A stretch of DNA of 64,000 nt from Ectocarpus siliculosus (lineage: Eukaryota; Sar; Phaeophyceae; Ectocarpales; Ectocarpaceae), in NCBI GenBank assembly GCA_000310025.1, contig FN649736.1, forward strand, positions 586,016 through 650,015. Direction: 5' to 3'. Both the position numbers and the translations under genes were made by a program. The stretch's first letter is position 1, and each line of letters opens with the position of its first letter. Positions 13,389 through 25,206 of the stretch are shown in pieces. Under the pieces are notes generated by a model. That model did not search any database and was not told the origin of the DNA. It saw nothing but the letters and a program-made list of their open reading frames with translations.

Positions 13389-13921
13389 GGTGCCTGCTGT
13401 GTGTGTGCTGTGTGTGTGTGTAGATGGCTCAACCGGAGCAGCAGCTGTTGAGGTTTTCACCTGGAATTATCAAGGTTTGTATCCGTGATGTGTTTGCGGC
13501 AGTGGCGATGGCGTGTACGAGCGGCAACGCGTGTGTGAGAAAAGGAATGAGAGGAAATGTTGAAGCTGGGGGGCGAGAGGGGCTGGGGAGGGAGAGCAAG
13601 AGGAGCAGCGGCAAGACTTTTAGGGAAAAATCGTGAAAATTATTAGCACACGCTTGAGTAATTGAAGCCATTTGATACCCCGCCCAGCACAAGCCTTCGG
13701 AGTAATCAATAGATGGCCAAACTGGATCCACCCACTCCAGCCACGGAGCTCATCCATGTGATGATAGGTCTCTAGTCAGAGGACCTTATCTCATACTTGT
13801 TTTTAGTAGAACCGCGACGTGTGCCTGAAAGTTTCATTGAAGAGCGGTGTTGTGACTGTAGATTGCTGTATGTAAACATGTAAATGATTAATTAATCCGG
13901 TGACCTGTTGTTTATAATTAA
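13389..13921 (-). promoter_or_regulatory. 5' flank of gene A, conserved with the 5' flank of gene B
   Basis: These roughly 530 bp upstream of the gene A start align with 50271-50784 upstream of gene B and should hold its 5' UTR and core promoter. A GT-rich microsatellite (13398-13421) lies just before the start codon and is shorter in B. A palindromic ATTAATTAAT stretch is kept in both copies. Similarity stops abruptly near 13921 in A and 50784 in B, which marks one edge of the duplicated unit. No promoter element could be assigned with certainty. Confidence 0.5.
13398..13421. repeat. GT microsatellite next to the gene A start codon
   Basis: An interrupted (GT)n run sits within about 35 bp upstream of the gene A ATG (CA repeats on the coding strand). 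Gene B has a shorter version at about 50278-50293, so the length varies between copies. Confidence 0.7.
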
Positions 13922-14067
13922 GGAATAATAAAAACACACACAGAAGACTACCCATTCGAAATACTATATCCACAGCAGTCGAACGGGATGTGGTGGAGTG
14001 TTTTCAGTGAGTGGAGGGAAACCGGCTGGGTACTGGACTTATTTCGAGTCTTTTTAAGTCTATACAC

Positions 14068-14230
14068 CAGTGTTGGATATTGGGTATCGAATATCGGTAC
14101 AAAACTGATATTTACCGACGATACGCAGTAGTATCGGTATTGATTGCCGGTTCCCCACGCCGATATTTGTCGATACGAATCGGTATCGGTATCGATATCG
14201 GTATTCGATATTCGATATTTTGGCCCCCTT
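14068..14230 (+). mobile_element. Possible hAT-type DNA transposon end with TATCGG-rich subterminal repeats
   Basis: CAGTGTTGGATATTGGG at 14068 resembles the CAGTG-type terminal repeats of hAT transposons. It is followed by about 150 bp rich in TATCGGTAT and ATTCGATAT motifs, as in hAT subterminal regions. A short reading frame near 14430 (MSLQEFGFVAGDSAAPAE, then a stop) could be the remnant of a transposase start, but I do not recognise it. No matching inverted end (CCAACACTG) or second copy of the flanking CTATACAC was seen nearby, so at best this is one end of a decayed element. Confidence 0.35.
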
Positions 14231-14664
14231 TTTACCGGGGGAAGGGGTCAGTTTCCCAGCTGTCTACCCCCCTTTTTTCGCTGCGGCGCTGCGGCGCCTA
14301 CGCGCCTACTCCTGTCGCCCCCCACACTGCCATCACAACCACACAACACACACACACCAGCCCCTGCCAACCACACACCACACTAACAGCGCCTGTGTCT
14401 CAACTCCTGAGAACCACATCGGTGTGCAACATGAGCCTTCAAGAATTCGGCTTTGTCGCCGGCGATAGCGCTGCCCCTGCCGAATGAGTAGCAGTCATCC
14501 CCGTTAGAGTCGGCTTGCCTCCTTACTACGTAGGTTTGGCGTTTCCCGCAGTTTCAGCAGTAGAGCTACTACATTAGTGCGAACAGAGGCCGTACCTTCT
14601 GCGGACAATTTATGCTGTGTGAACTTGGTTTTGGGACTTGTAATACGTAATGGCAAGCTTGATT

Positions 14665-15168
14665 TCATGTCCGACCACTCGAGTTGGTTGGGCGTGTGAT
14701 GAATAGATATAGTTTTAGAGGTGATGATTTGATGTCTGTCGTATTCAAGTTTGGCAAGCGTTTGATTTTCGCACGTAATGTTTTCGCCATGTTTTTTCTT
14801 TTGTTTCCTTTTGGCTGTTGGGTGTCTAGAGTTGATACTCGCTCGAGGTGCATTGCTGATTGTTGGGCACCCACAACTGGTGGGTGGAATTTTGCATGCA
14901 TACTTGTAACTTTGAAGGCCGAGTGACAGTCACGGAAACTTTCTTTCTTGCATTTTCGGCAACGAGGGCACGCAGGGCTCTCGATGAAGTCTGGGACGGC
15001 CAGAGGCAATCTCCTTTGTATGGCTCCAATCTCCTTCGTATGGCCCCACGAGCCCACGTCTCTCGGCCAGCCGCAAAGATAACCCCAGTGTAGAACGCGC
15101 TCGGAGATAAGAAACCTCAAAATGGGGTCGAGGCTCAATTTTCTTGTTTCTTCGCCACTGTCGAGCAC
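14665..15168 (-). other. Unrecognised open reading frame, 167 codons
   Basis: An uninterrupted minus-strand frame encodes a basic, lysine- and arginine-rich polypeptide with a Cys cluster (CPRCRKCKKESFRDC, about residues 70-84) that could bind zinc. No family was recognised. It lies directly beside the left end of the gypsy element and may be a transposon remnant, an exon or chance. Between 13922 and 14665 nothing else coding is supported. Confidence 0.25.
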
Positions 15169-15175
15169 CGGTTGT

Positions 15176-15220
15176 TGTTATGGGATTTGAATGGATCGCT
15201 ACGCGTGTAATCCCACAACA
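15176..15220 (+). repeat. Left terminal repeat of the gypsy element
   Basis: This 45 bp segment shares both its first 18 and its last 27 or so bases with the right LTR at 32350-32615, and is much shorter than it. TTGT at 15172-15175 is the left copy of the target duplication. Confidence 0.65.
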
Positions 15221-15357
15221 TTTGGCGTGTCTGCAGTAAAGGATTTTAGCCTTCCCTCGGCTCTTTGGTTTCTCTGTGTTGTTAGCGTGAGAGCTCGTTT
15301 TTGCTCCACTGGCTACATCTCTACCGCGCGGTCTTGCGCCTGCTTTCCTTTCTTGGT

Positions 15358-18300
15358 ATGTCTCATTGTAGGGACGGCAACGAGGACTCAGAGTCTGCCA
15401 GCCCTGCCAGTTCTCTGAAGTCGGTTCCTCCCCCACCGCCTGGTTCGCCAGAGGCGCTGCCTGCTGTATCACATGTTGATCCTGCAGTCGCCTCTGTCTT
15501 TTTCGACCACGCTCTGTATGCACCGCATGATGGTGTTGGTGCTCGCGCCGCTGATCCTCAAGGAGAGGCCGCACGTCTGTCTGAGCTTCGCGCTGAGGCC
15601 AGGCGTGTCCGCTATTTCCAAAAGGATGAGCGTGCTCGTGGGGCTATAGCCCCGAGCAGTGTGCGTGCGCGTAAACCGGCTGCTCCCTCTGTATCCGTTG
15701 GTTTTGCTGGTGATGCCGTTCATACCCCCACCGGAACATCTCCGTCTCCTTTTGAGACTGCTGTTTCTGGTGATTATGTGGTGGTGACCGCTGGTTCCGC
15801 TGTAGTAGCCACCCACCCCTCCGATGTGCGTTCAGTCGCAATAGGAGCTCTTCTTCAACCCTCCGATGGGCGTTCAGTCGCACTAGGAACTTCCGATGTG
15901 CGTTCAGTCGCAATAGGACCGACACTCGCTTCGCGTGATGTGTCTCTTGTCCCGTCTTTTGCTGACGGGACTGTCATTTTTCTGACGCTGTACAACACCC
16001 CTCCGCACTCGCGGTTGCACCTAGCAGCTCTAGTGCTCGTTCTGATGTGCGCTCAGTCGCACCACGAACCATCAACGCCTCTCGAGGTGTGCGTTGCGAT
16101 ACGCCTGCTATTAACCATGTAGCAAAATCGCTGATTCCTGTTCGGGGAAGCAGCGCGGGTGCTCGGTCGGTGCATACTGATGCTACATGTAGTGTGACCG
16201 CCGCCCGAGTGTCCGCTTCTCAGAGTTATTCCTCTAAGAGAACTCTAAGAGAACAGAGAGCAGGCGCTTCCTCGTGATAATCGTCACCAGGCTCGCAATG
16301 CACGCGCTGTAGCTTCTGCTAACCATGTGCCTGCTCCGCCCCCCATGCTTTCTTCCGCTCATGAACGTGCAGCTACTGCTGCTGCCCTTGAACTCTACGA
16401 GTAGCAACACCCAGGAGTGCTTGGGAGCAAGCGACGCTTGTAAGAATTCTGGGCGTGATGGCTCTTGTGAACACTACCCATCCTGCCCATATGGTTGTAC
16501 TTTCATGCGATGGATGCTGCTGTGAAGCAGCTATTTTCGAACGGTTCGCTGTTCGTCACATCATGGAGGATAGGAGATTAGCCGTGCGGCAGCTCTGGCG
16601 ACAGCGATAGCAGCTATCGTGGTCGCGCCCAGCCATCTTCTTCGGCGTCCAGCTCTTCGGAGCGCGCGGACAAGAAAGGAGCGAACAAGAAGAGCCGCAC
16701 CTCTCGCTCGTCTTCGGACGCCGCTGGAGGAGCATCCTCGGAGTCCGCCTCGGAGCGTAGTCTTCCTCGGAAGGCTTCTTCGGGCCGGTCTTCCAGGCAA
16801 GTAGTACCGTCTCTCGTGGATGTTGCTTCTGATGATCGTCTTAACGCTCTTCTGCGTGATGGTCATCTTGTGTTTTCGAACACTGTGTTGCGTAGTGACA
16901 AGTCTGTTAAGTTGACAGACTTCCGTGGTGTTGATGTTACAGACACAAAGCCGTCTATTAAGACCGAACCCAGTGGTGTTGCTGTTGAAGCTGCCCCACC
17001 GTCTGTAAAAACAGAGCCTCTTGCCATAGCGAGTGTGCCCACCGATGATAGTGCTCTGCCGCTTTCTTCCACCACTGCTCACGCTCGCCATGTAACGGTT
17101 GCTGCTGCTGCTTCGGCAGTTGATGCCGCACATGTTGCTCGTGTTCAACGTGAGTACATCACCCTCAACCTCAAAAAAGTTGAACGTGTATCCGCCATGC
17201 CTTTCCCTGCGTCTTTGCTGCCAGCTGATGCATATCAGCAGCTCATTCGCACCGTTCGATCTGCGCTCACGGATATTTTGATGTTGTGTGATGATCGTAG
17301 CGTCGGTTTGATGGACTCCGATTTTGTCCGAGGTTGGGAGCGACCTCTTCAAAAGAGAATTTTGAGTGCGATCTCACCTGACAAACCTACTACATCCGAC
17401 CTTGTCCTCTCCATTTCTGATTATTTTCAGCAAGTGAAGCGGAGGCTGGATGAAGGAGCCACGGGTCCCGAGGCCTTCGCGCTCCTTCTGCGGCTGCTGT
17501 CGGAGCAATTCGATGTCGGAGATCGACAGGAGTCGTTTTTGCGACTTCAGCAATTTGGTGTTTCGAATGGAACCTTGTTTGCGGATTACCTTAGGGCGTT
17601 CCGTCTCTTGGTTTCTTCTGTCACCGGATCTGAGCGTGTTTTGGCTCCTAGCGTGTCTATGGTGCTTGAGATAGTCAGGAATTCTGTAAGTAAACAGTTT
17701 CCGTCTTTGGCTCCGATGCTGTACCCTGGTGATCTGGCTACGGCCGTGACACCGTTTGACTCGATTGATGCAATGTGGCAGGCGTTTTCGCCTTTAGCCA
17801 CCAACAAAACCCCCGCTATAGGAGGTTCAGAGTATTTTTCTTTGTCTTCCACGCCTGGTTCTTCGCAGCCCCGGCGTTCCCAGAACCGTGCACCTGCACC
17901 AGCGCCTTCGGGCCGGTGGGCACAAGGTTCTGCCCAAAATCCTGTTGTTTTGGCAGTTCAGTCTCAGGGCGGCGGTGATGATCCGTTTTCCCGTGATTAT
18001 AGTGCATGGCCCGCCACACAGGGCGATTGGTTGAATGTGTACCAAGTCAGTTCCTCTTTCCGTAACACCGGTGATCCTTTTTTGTGGACTGCTCTCTTGA
18101 CTCAGGACGCTCGCTCGCAAGCGTTTCGAGAGAACCGTAACCGTTGTTTGAACTGCTCTGGTGATGACCATTCCATGAAACACTGCCCAGCTCCTTTCAC
18201 AAATTCTAGCGGTTTGTTGAACCCAGAACTAGGTGAGCTGAACGACAACTCTGACGCTTTCCGACGTTGGCAAGGCCGTATGAGGTCTTACCGTCGCAAG

Positions 18301-18536
18301 CCACACACTGGTTCAGGTGCTGGTGGCGGGCGTAACAAGCGTCACTCTTCGTCTTCGCGTAGAAATCACGCAGGCGACTACCGTAACAACGGTAACTCCC
18401 AGAATGATGGCCGCAATAATGGAAATTTTGCTCATAACTCGCGACAGCCGTCCACAGACAACACCCATCACACTGGTGCTCTGTCTACATACCGACCGCA
18501 ATCGTCGGTCCACACAGGCTCTCCTCCCGGCTCTTC
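15358..18536 (+). mobile_element. Gypsy element: gag region (fossil)
   Basis: The region starts with MSHCRDGNEDSESASPASS and a proline-, serine- and alanine-rich leader containing a small tandem repeat of the DVRSVAIG type (15820-15925). An alpha-helical capsid-like segment follows (about 17180-17680), then a single CCHC zinc knuckle, CLNCSGDDHSMKHC, near 18145-18185, and a basic Arg/Asn-rich tail. Two IKTEP/VKTEP motifs near 16965-17020 match the psi-K-x-E sumoylation consensus. The copia insertion begins at its end. The region is broken. Confidence 0.7.
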
Positions 18537-18887
18537 TGTTCGTGATTATTGCTGCTGTGTGTCGACAAGTAGCGCAGAACACTAACAGGAAGTTCAAATA
18601 ACGGGACTGTCGTTTGGTAGGAATGTTTCTAGGAATGTTCTTCGTGGATGGTGTTCTCGGTATGTCGGATGGTTCATAGACCCGAGCGTGTTCTCGGTAT
18701 GTCGGATAGTACATTGGTCCGAGTTCCATGTTTTGTGTGTTGGTCGAGCGACATGGCTGATGCTGCGGTGCTCGCGCACCCAGCTCACTCCACCTTTTGA
18801 CCTGTTCTCCACCTTTTGACCTGTTCTCCTGGTCCAAGGTCTCATCAATACAACATCTTTTCCCCAGAAGCCACGAGTTTACCAACA
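18537..18887 (+). repeat. Copia 5' LTR
   Basis: The 351 bp LTR matches 23630-23980 base for base as far as I can read. It contains two internal direct repeats: a 20 bp unit (GTGTTCTCGGTATGTCGGAT at 18651-18670 and 18688-18707) and a 19 bp tandem unit (TCCACCTTTTGACCTGTTC at 18789-18826). They could be promoter or enhancer elements of the U3 part; that is inference. Confidence 0.92.
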
Positions 18888-18971
18888 CGCTATAGCGAAC
18901 CAGTCGACTGCTGCTTGTCCCCTTGGACTGTACGTCAAGACTGAACGGAGGAAGATTGATCACCTTGCTTC

Positions 18972-19990
18972 GTGATGAGTGGGCCTGCTGGGGATCATGT
19001 GGATGACCCACCTCCGGGTGATTCGCAGGATGTTATTGGTGGTGAGAGACTGGATTCGATTGAGACACTGTTGTCCCAGCTCACGAGCATAATCAAGTCG
19101 CTTGTTGGGCAACGAGGTGATCAGGTGGAGTCCTCTGTTTCATTTGCTGCTGCGCCGGGAAGCGGCGGAACAGAGTATGCTGGTGTGCATCAATCGGATG
19201 TCACTGGCAGGACTGTGGGAGGTACGGACAGTAGTGTCCAAGGCTTTGGCATGTCCAGCATGTGGGTTGGGAGTAGTAGTCTTGCAGACTCAGGCTTGAA
19301 CCTTCGTGTAATTGTTGTTTGTCGTTCCTCTGCTGGTGGTAGAGCCAGCGGCGGAACCGACGCCGGTTGGCATCCTGTAGATGCTACTGGCAGGACTGCG
19401 GGAGGTAAGGGCAGCAGTGCCCAAGTCCTTGGCATGTCCAGCGTGAGAGTTGGGAGTAGTAGTCTTCTAGACTCAGACTTGAACCCTCATGCATCTGCTG
19501 TAAATCGTCCCTCTGCTGGTGCTGCAAGCTTTGGTTCGATTGGAACTGTTAGTGGGGCTTCGGGTAGTAGCCAGTCTTTCGGTTCGGGAATGGTTAGTGG
19601 GACTTTAGGTAGCCAGTCTTCCATTCCGGGAATGGTTAGTGGGGCTTTAGGTAGCCAGTCTTCCATTCCGCCCCCATCTACTCCATCGAGTGAGTGGTGG
19701 GGATGTGTCGCCAGTGGAAACACATATATTCCTGGGGTCGGCATTAATAACACAGGAGAAAACTTGGGTAGGAGTCCTTTTCAAAGTTCCCAAAGCTTCT
19801 GTTTTTGACGGGACGGACGTGTCGTATCCGTCGTGGTCACAATTGTTTCTACTGAGTGCCCTCAACAATAATCTGTATGAGGCTTTTGTTTCTGTGCTAC
19901 ACGTAGAGATTTCGATTGCAAGCATTGAATTCGATCTGACCCCCTGGGTAGAGAAAGGATACAACATACATGGGTGTGCTGTGCCAGACT
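18972..19990 (+). mobile_element. Copia element: gag region with repeat-rich leader (fossil)
   Basis: A Gly/Ser-rich leader with internal peptide repeats (GMSSMWVGSSSL and GMSSVRVGSSSL; GMVSGTLGSQSSIP and GMVSGALGSQSSIP) precedes a copia Gag-like start (VFDGTDVSYPSWSQLF, about 19798-19845). The assignment rests on position and on the FDG..Y..W pattern usual at the start of copia Gag. It is broken. Confidence 0.5.
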
Positions 19991-20439
19991 GAGATATCAA
20001 GGTGGATTTTGTTCGACTGTTTGAAGAACTCTCTCAAAACCATGGCTAGGCATGCAGGTTTCCCCAGCAAGGCATTTCGAGTGTTGAAAAATCACTTTCT
20101 ACCCTTGAGCCAGAGCACTGTCTGGAACCTTGGAGTTGGTGTTTGTGACTGCTGACGTGAGTTTCTGTAGAGTTGGAGCATGTATTGTAATCTCCCAACT
20201 TGGGATATCACCTCTTTTCTCCCAGCGCAGATTGGTGGTGAGTCATGGAATTACCTTGCTTGGTGGTCCTGATGGTGTGATGACTGTTTTCGACGGACAT
20301 ACTATTTTTCAGAGCTTCGATGGCATGTTAATTAAGACTGCGTATCGTCTTGAAGATAAATCTGTTGGTTCGGTGTTAACTGCCCTCACTCCTTCAAACC
20401 CCAAGCATGAATCTAAGATGGATGTGAACGAGTTTCGAA

Positions 20440-21290
20440 ACATTTATGCTCATTCGCATGAGGGATTGCTTCGTACAACTGCAAAGCGACTAGGTATCGA
20501 GTTGACCGGTAAAATGCATGCTTGTACGGGATGTTCGATGTCGAAGGCATTCAAGAAAGGGATTGCTCATGAAACAAAATGCAGATCAGACAAAAAGTTG
20601 TGCAGAGTTTTTGTTGACCTGGGAGGGCGGAAGGACGTTGCGTCCGTAGGGGGTAAACATTACCCCATGATAGTGAAGGATGATTTCACAAGACGCACAT
20701 GGATGTATTTCCTGAAAAGTAAATCAGACGCTGCGAGTGCTTTCCGGAGTTTCCTTGCAAGTGTGCGTGCTGATGGTATCCCATCATTGGTTGAGATTGT
20801 TAGATCTGACAATGGGGGGGAGTTTTTCGGAGGAGAATTTGCGTCCGTGTGCAACGAGCTCTTGATTAAGCAAGAGTTCACCCCGGCTTACAGTCCCCAA
20901 TACAACGGTGTTGCAGAGCGTGGTTTGGGATTGATTGAGGCGGCGGCAATGGCTGCTCGTATTCAGGCAAAAGTTTTGTTTGGGCATGTGCAATTACCTA
21001 AGACTGATAAGACTATGGGCTGAGGCGATGCATTGGGCTTGCGAAGCAATCAACCACACAGCTTGTTCCGCTAACCCCGACAGTAAGTCACCGTATGAGA
21101 TGTGGCATGGTGAAGCTAGTCATGCTAGACCGTATCCGTTTTTGAAACCGGCGTACTGTAGGTGGCAGCGTCCGTCTAAGCTGCTACCGAAGGGTGAGGC
21201 TTGCTTTTATGTCGGTCCTTCGAGAGACCACCCGCGTGACTGTCATAGAGTACTTACGAGGGCTGGAACTATTCAGGAAACGAGGAATGT
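20440..21290 (+). mobile_element. Copia element: integrase region (fossil)
   Basis: An HHCC-type zinc-binding segment (H-x-H near IYAHSHEGLL, then CTGC) is followed by the DDE-type core with the acidic residue in FVDLGG, then VRSDNGGEFFGGEF and YNGVAERGLGLIEAAA. These are typical Ty1/copia integrase motifs. It is broken. Confidence 0.8.
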
Positions 21291-22019
21291 GACATGAGAA
21301 GCGTTGCCGTCACAGCTCCCTCCACCGCAACCGTCTCTCTTGCCGATAGAGGTTGCAGAGCAGGGAGGGGAGGAACGTGACGACGATATAGAAGCTGAGG
21401 TATGGCCGCTTTTAGGGAGAGGAGTTCCCCACATTCTTTTGCGACGTGATATCTCTGGTGGAACAATGGAGGAGGTTGGCAGTGTTGATGCAGGCAGTGT
21501 AGGTCAACCCCCCTCTATGCCATCTTCGCCCGCGATTAATTCCCCTAGTAGCGCAGCTCCCCCTGTGTCTTCTCCAGCAGACGAGTTCTCCGATGAGGGA
21601 GGGCAGGGAGGGCCGGAGCCAGGGCAGACAGAATCGGCGGGTCCGGGAGGGCAGGAGGTAGAGTCGGAGAGTCAGGAAGGTTTGGATCAAGAGTTGGTTG
21701 AGCCGGGAGGGCAGGAGGTACAATCGGAGGCATTTCCCCCTGCTACGCACGTACCATCCAATCGTCGTGCGCGGCATGAGCTTGCTAGTTACAACACTGC
21801 TATGAATGAGAATGTTGAAGTCAGAGAAGGCAGAACCCGTGCGCAAACTCGGGCAGTAAATCAGCAGAGCGTACCCGGCCTCATGGCCACTCTAGGACCC
21901 ATCTCCGCATCAGAAATAATATTGGCACTCTTAGTCGAACAGAGAGCATCTGATGCAATGGAATTGCCGAAAGTGCTCATTCAAGATGTAGAGTCAGAAC
22001 CGGGAAGCTATCAAGAAGC

Positions 22020-23530
22020 CCGCCAATCAAAGTATTCCACGATTTGGGACGAAGCCATGTCTGTAGAATTTGAAGGCTTGTTAAGAGCAGGAACGTTTGC
22101 GTTAGCAGTAAAGGCTCCGATAGGCTGTAACGTGATAGATGCTAGATGGGTCTACAAATGGAAAGCAGATGAAACAGGCAAGATAGTGAAGGCCAAGGCT
22201 AGGCTTGTAGCGAAGGGCTTCAAGCAGAAGCATGGTGTGGATTATCTTGAGACTTTCTCGCCTACTGCAAATGCTGCATCAATTCGTTTGTTGGTAGCAT
22301 TGGCGTGCAAGTATGACTTGGAATTTCTTCACTTTGACATTGAGCAAGCGTTTGTTCAGTCGGAATTGGATCACGAGGTGTTCATGAAGTTGCCTCCTGG
22401 CTGTGAGTCGATGACAGGAAAGGTAGTCCGTTTAGACAAGAGTTTGTATGGACTGAGACAGGCATCTAGAACATTTCACAAGAGACTTGTGTCGGACCTG
22501 AAGAGGATTGGTTTCGAACAGTCTCTGTCTGACCCCTGTGTTCTTCGTTTCATTATGGGAGACGAGGTGTTGGGTATGATTGCGATTCATGTGGATGACA
22601 TTCTGTATGCAGGAATTGAGAGGCTTGCCAAGATGGTTGTGGAAGCGCTAGGTGACTCTCTCCCCACGAAGAATTTGGGCGAGGTCAAGTTCTTTCTTGG
22701 TTGCGCATTCGTTCGCGACCGCGAGGCTGGTACGATTGAGATGTCTCAAGAGAGTTACATCAGGAGTGTTCTCGAGAGATTCAATGTTTGTCGCACCAGC
22801 TCGATCCCTGCTTCCCCTGCTAACGATTACAGGTCCGTGATGGAGGATGAGGGGGCAGGAGATGTGCCGTTCCGAGAGGTGGTGGGGAGCCTGATGTGGA
22901 TCGCCAACCAGACAAGGCCCGACATCTCAAATGCTGTGCGGGCGGTGGCGAGGCACTCTCACGAGCCAAAGAAGAGCCACTGGAAGGCGGCCCAGAAGAT
23001 TCTGAATTATCTTCTGGAGACGGCACATCTAACTTTGAAGTACAAGCAGGACACTATGGTAGACGTAGGCACGTTGGTATACGTAGACGCAGACTTTGCC
23101 AGTAAGGCCACTGATCGTAGATCAGTTTCGGGAGCACTAGTTCTTGTAGCTGACTGTCTTGTTGCTTGGATTTCTAGGACGCAGAAATGTGTCACACTTT
23201 CAACCACTGAAGCAGAGTATGTTGCGATGGGTGACGGTGTGAAAGAGGCTCTGTTTGTCAACGGAATGCTCGAGTTCTTGAGGCCTAGTGAGAAGCTTGG
23301 TAAGATCCAGGTACGCGAGGATAACGAGGGTGCAATTGCACTTGCTGAGAATCCACTTAGTTCGTGTAACAGTAAGCACATTGACGTGAGGCACCATTTT
23401 CTTCGGAATTTGACAGAAGAGGGAGTGTTGGAAATCAGTCATGTCGCTAGCGAAAGACAGCATGCGGACATCCTGACGAAGGCGCTGCCGAGAGATCTTT
23501 TTGAAGTTCATCGTAATTTTGCTCTAGGCT
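22020..23530 (+). mobile_element. Copia element: reverse transcriptase and RNase H region (fossil)
   Basis: Reverse transcriptase motifs are DARWVYKWKADETG, KARLVAKGFKQKHGVDYLET, LDKSLYGLRQASRTF and the catalytic IHVDDILYAG. The RNase H part follows with VYVDADFASKATDRRSVSGA, TTEAEYVAM and HIDVRHHFLR. The order and motifs are those of Ty1/copia. Confidence 0.88.
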
Positions 23531-23629
23531 CGAGATCTGAGAAGTAGATAGAGGTCTGAGTCGTGTTTTCAATTTTTGCTATTTCTGATATATATTTGGT
23601 CTGGTCGAGACAACAGCCCCAAGGGAGGG

Positions 23630-23980
23630 TGTTCGTGATTATTGCTGCTGTGTGTCGACAAGTAGCGCAGAACACTAACAGGAAGTTCAAATAACGGGAC
23701 TGTCGTTTGGTAGGAATGTTTCTAGGAATGTTCTTCGTGGATGGTGTTCTCGGTATGTCGGATGGTTCATAGACCCGAGCGTGTTCTCGGTATGTCGGAT
23801 AGTACATTGGTCCGAGTTCCATGTTTTGTGTGTTGGTCGAGCGACATGGCTGATGCTGCGGTGCTCGCGCACCCAGCTCACTCCACCTTTTGACCTGTTC
23901 TCCACCTTTTGACCTGTTCTCCTGGTCCAAGGTCTCATCAATACAACATCTTTTCCCCAGAAGCCACGAGTTTACCAACA
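23630..23980 (+). repeat. Copia 3' LTR
   Basis: This 351 bp LTR is the partner of 18537-18887, preceded by a purine tract and followed by the target duplication TCTTC at 23981-23985, after which gypsy sequence resumes. Confidence 0.92.
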
Positions 23981-25206
23981 TCTTCTGTGTCGTCTAATTA
24001 CAATGCTAGACAGCCGGGAAATTTCCAATCTGGCGGTCAGAATGGCCACAATGCTCGTGGGTCCAACTGACTCGTCGGTGGCGGTTCGTGTACCTCCCCC
24101 GACCCGCCTTCGGCACCATCGGGACATATTGCACGTTCTTCACAAGATGTACGTGTATCAGGGATGGTGGAGCGAAGTGCTCCTGCCCTGCGAAACGCTG
24201 GTGCCATTGCACCCGCTGTTTCTTCTCCATATTCGGACAAGAGGGTCGAGAATGCACAAGACGATGCCGTTCCCCTTTTACCCTCCGACATTTCGCTTGC
24301 AACCTCTGCTACTTCGCCTCTTTCGATGGGTACTTTTTCGGGAAATGACTCCCCCGAAGTGAGTGCCATCTTGAGGTGCGGGAACAGAGCGACCAGACGC
24401 GCGGGGCCACCGAGTGTAGTTCGGCAGCTCCCCCCGGTGTCTGCAGGTAAGACCGGCAAGAGCAACACGCTTTATATGATTGAGGAGGATTCGTCAGAAA
24501 TGGTCAATTCTGATGCGTCTTCTGATACGTGTGATTCGTCTGTGCTAGCTGCCGCCGTTGGTCCGCCAGCCGCCGCAGCACCGGTAGCGGTTTCGTCAGG
24601 TTCCGACCGACGATTTTCGCCCGGTGGGGCTAAGCAGACCCCACCAATTGCCAACGAGAACGATCGTGCAGAGGTGCAAACCAGGAACATCCCGCGATCG
24701 ACGTTGAGAGTGTTGACAGCACCGTCTCCAGAGGACGCTTCAGAGACGCCCGCCGTAAATACGGTATGCTCGCGATCCTTGTCACGGAGGACCGGCCAGG
24801 AGCACCTTGCACCGTCCAAAGTTGTATTGACAGACAAAGCACTGGTGTCCGCTCCTAGCGAAAGCGATCTATATGCCCCCTGGTCCGGATCGGATGCGGG
24901 TACGGTAGAAGATCTAGAAACGGACAGCCCTATACGAAGCGTGGCGCCCCCGTTTATCTCGGCGAATTCGGCAGTGGATTCGAATTCTCCGATGGACCCA
25001 CCCCCTGATTTAGGCAATTTAGCAATGGATGTAAATTCCTTTGCCCGCACACCTGGCACCGGCCCATGTGCAGAAGATGTTGACCATAATGCTGCCCAGG
25101 CGTCTCCCACTTCAGGTCGTTTAGCAGTGGACACACATCCTGCTCGTACTTCTCGTCATCGCCCGTCCTCGAAAGACGCTGGTTTCGATGCTACTCAGGA
25201 GTACTC

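Larger units (their letters stand above)
18537..23980 (+). mobile_element. Ty1/copia LTR retrotransposon nested in the gypsy gag region, broken coding region
   Basis: It has 351 bp LTRs at 18537-18887 and 23630-23980, which start TGTTCG and end CCAACA. They are flanked by TCTTC at 18532-18536 and 23981-23985, a 5 bp target duplication. A purine-rich tract (AAGGGAGGG, 23621-23629) precedes the right LTR. Integrase lies before reverse transcriptase and RNase H, the Ty1/copia order. The two LTRs look identical by eye, so insertion is very recent. The coding part nevertheless shows about four breaks, and I saw no clear protease or zinc knuckle, so the inserted copy was probably already defective. 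Confidence 0.92.

Noticed and set aside
14930-15574. Minus-strand 214-codon frame crossing the left end of the gypsy element
   Set aside because: It spans the insertion border, so it cannot be an ancestral gene, and has no recognisable domain.
24472-25134. Minus-strand frame of 220 codons opposite the gypsy polyprotein
   Set aside because: It mirrors the GC-rich coding strand of the element and has no recognisable domain.
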